Positions 63,528 to 64,000 of a DNA stretch of 64,000 nt are shown piece after piece. The stretch covers positions 248,001 through 312,000 of the forward strand of contig JAYNQW010000002.1 of the NCBI GenBank assembly GCA_038114465.1, written 5' to 3'. This stretch comes from CALINB01 sp938045325. Lineage in GTDB: Bacteria; Pseudomonadota; Alphaproteobacteria; Rhodospirillales; CALINB01. The notes under the pieces are model-generated. The model did not search any database and was not told the DNA's origin. It saw only the letters and a program-made list of their open reading frames with translations. Numbering within the stretch: the stretch's first letter is position 1; each line of letters starts with the position of its first letter. Made by a program: the position numbers and the translations under genes.

Positions 63528-64000
63528 TTAAATATTCAGTGTGCCCAATTGCTTTTCTGGATAACGCGTTCCCGCTGCCGAACCGGGCGCAAAAACATCA
63601 TTCAACTTTTTTACATCTTCTGCTTTGAGATTGACGTCAGCTGCAGCGATATTGTCGTCGATGTGCTTTTTCTGCTTCGCGCCGGGGATTGGAATTATGT
63701 CGTAGTCCTGCGCTAAAACCCACGCTAGTGCCGCTTGGGACGGCGAACACTGGTTATTCTTACTGACCTCTTCAAGCACCAAGACTTTTTCGACGTTTTT
63801 CGGCAGGTTATCTTCAAAGAAACGCGGGTGCGAACGGCGCCGGTCCTCTTCCGGCAGGTCGTCCATAGAGTGGATCGCCCCGGTCAACAGGCTCCGCCCC
63901 AAGGGGCTGTATCCCATAAAGGTTATACCGAGATCCTTACAGGTCGGAAGCCATTCAGTTTCGGCGTCGCGATACATCAAAGAATACTCGCTTTGCAGTG
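63528..64000 (-). CDS. Aldo/keto reductase, 5' end beyond the window
   Basis: The C-terminal part (about 157 codons) of an aldo/keto reductase; the start lies beyond position 64000. The visible part has LQSEYSLMYRD, GITFMGYSPLGRSLLTG, the helix SQAALAWVLAQ, and the cofactor-binding end IIPIPGAKQKKHIDDNIAA. This belongs to the AKR13-like (YajO/aryl-alcohol dehydrogenase-type) branch and is not a close relative of the reductase at 16-999. Its stop is 6 bases from the end of the GntR gene. Confidence 0.9.
   Translation of the reverse strand, partial: LQSEYSLMYRDAETEWLPTCKDLGITFMGYSPLGRSLLTGAIHSMDDLPEEDRRRSHPRFFEDNLPKNVEKVLVLEEVSKNNQCSPSQAALAWVLAQDYDIIPIPGAKQKKHIDDNIAAADVNLKAEDVKKLNDVFAPGSAAGTRYPEKQLGTLNI

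Overview
The window looks like chromosomal DNA of a free-living, probably marine alphaproteobacterium of the Rhodospirillales type. The basis is gene content and order. An NDUFA12-type complex I protein sits beside two MlaD-like genes, a DUF2155 gene, aat and accB-accC. Other markers are the run aminotransferase-hom-glpX-recJ, clpS-clpA, a class I PHA synthase with a phasin, and a B12-dependent ribonucleotide reductase as the only RNR in view. Gene density is high and most genes sit in short operons. No insertion sequence, prophage or CRISPR array is visible.

Region 1 (1-10.5 kb) is metabolic and accessory. It holds an aldo/keto reductase with a small unknown gene, two tandem cupins coupled to an MmgE/PrpD gene, an A+T-rich flavocytochrome reductase that seems to lack part of its NAD domain, and an operon of phytanoyl-CoA-dioxygenase-like, 3-hydroxyisobutyrate-dehydrogenase-like and MFS transporter genes. 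Next comes the most striking gene of the window (8507-8953, minus). It is a peroxiredoxin whose peroxidatic cysteine codon is an in-frame UGA, followed by a stem-loop that fits the bacterial SECIS pattern, so it is very probably a selenoprotein. A histidine phosphatase, a GFA protein and a lipoprotein follow.

Region 2 (10.5-24 kb) holds an SDR, a TPR-glycosyltransferase, a ComA-like phosphosulfolactate synthase split by a frame change at an A8 tract, a 57-residue YqaE/Pmp3 membrane protein, a TauD-type dioxygenase, tRNA-Glu, a phosphofructokinase, a TSUP permease, and the aminotransferase-hom-glpX-recJ operon, then an OmpA-family lipoprotein.

Region 3 (24-42.5 kb) holds phaC, a gamma carbonic anhydrase with a hydrolase, an RhlE-like helicase, a group IV decarboxylase, a fused ThiS-ThiG, aroQ-accB-accC-aat, the MlaD/DUF2155/NDUFA12 cluster, nrdJ with NrdR-like boxes and duplicated terminators, a degenerate receiver fused to a metallo-beta-lactamase domain, and a RidA protein.

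Region 4 (42.5-64 kb) holds an MFS transporter, a FemAB-like acyltransferase, a secreted protein with two cysteine-rich repeats, clpS-clpA, a phasin, a D,D-carboxypeptidase, sugar-nucleotide genes (galU, ugd, phosphomannomutase), a DnaJ/VWA-like pair, a DUF3179 protein, an LhgO-like oxidase, a secreted TM1410-type protein, two small unknown paralogues with hairpin-rich leaders, and mobA-fdhD opposite a GntR/FCD regulator. FdhD and MobA point to a molybdenum formate dehydrogenase elsewhere in the genome. Such enzymes are a frequent client of selenocysteine machinery, which agrees with the selenoprotein prediction, but no sel genes lie in the window.
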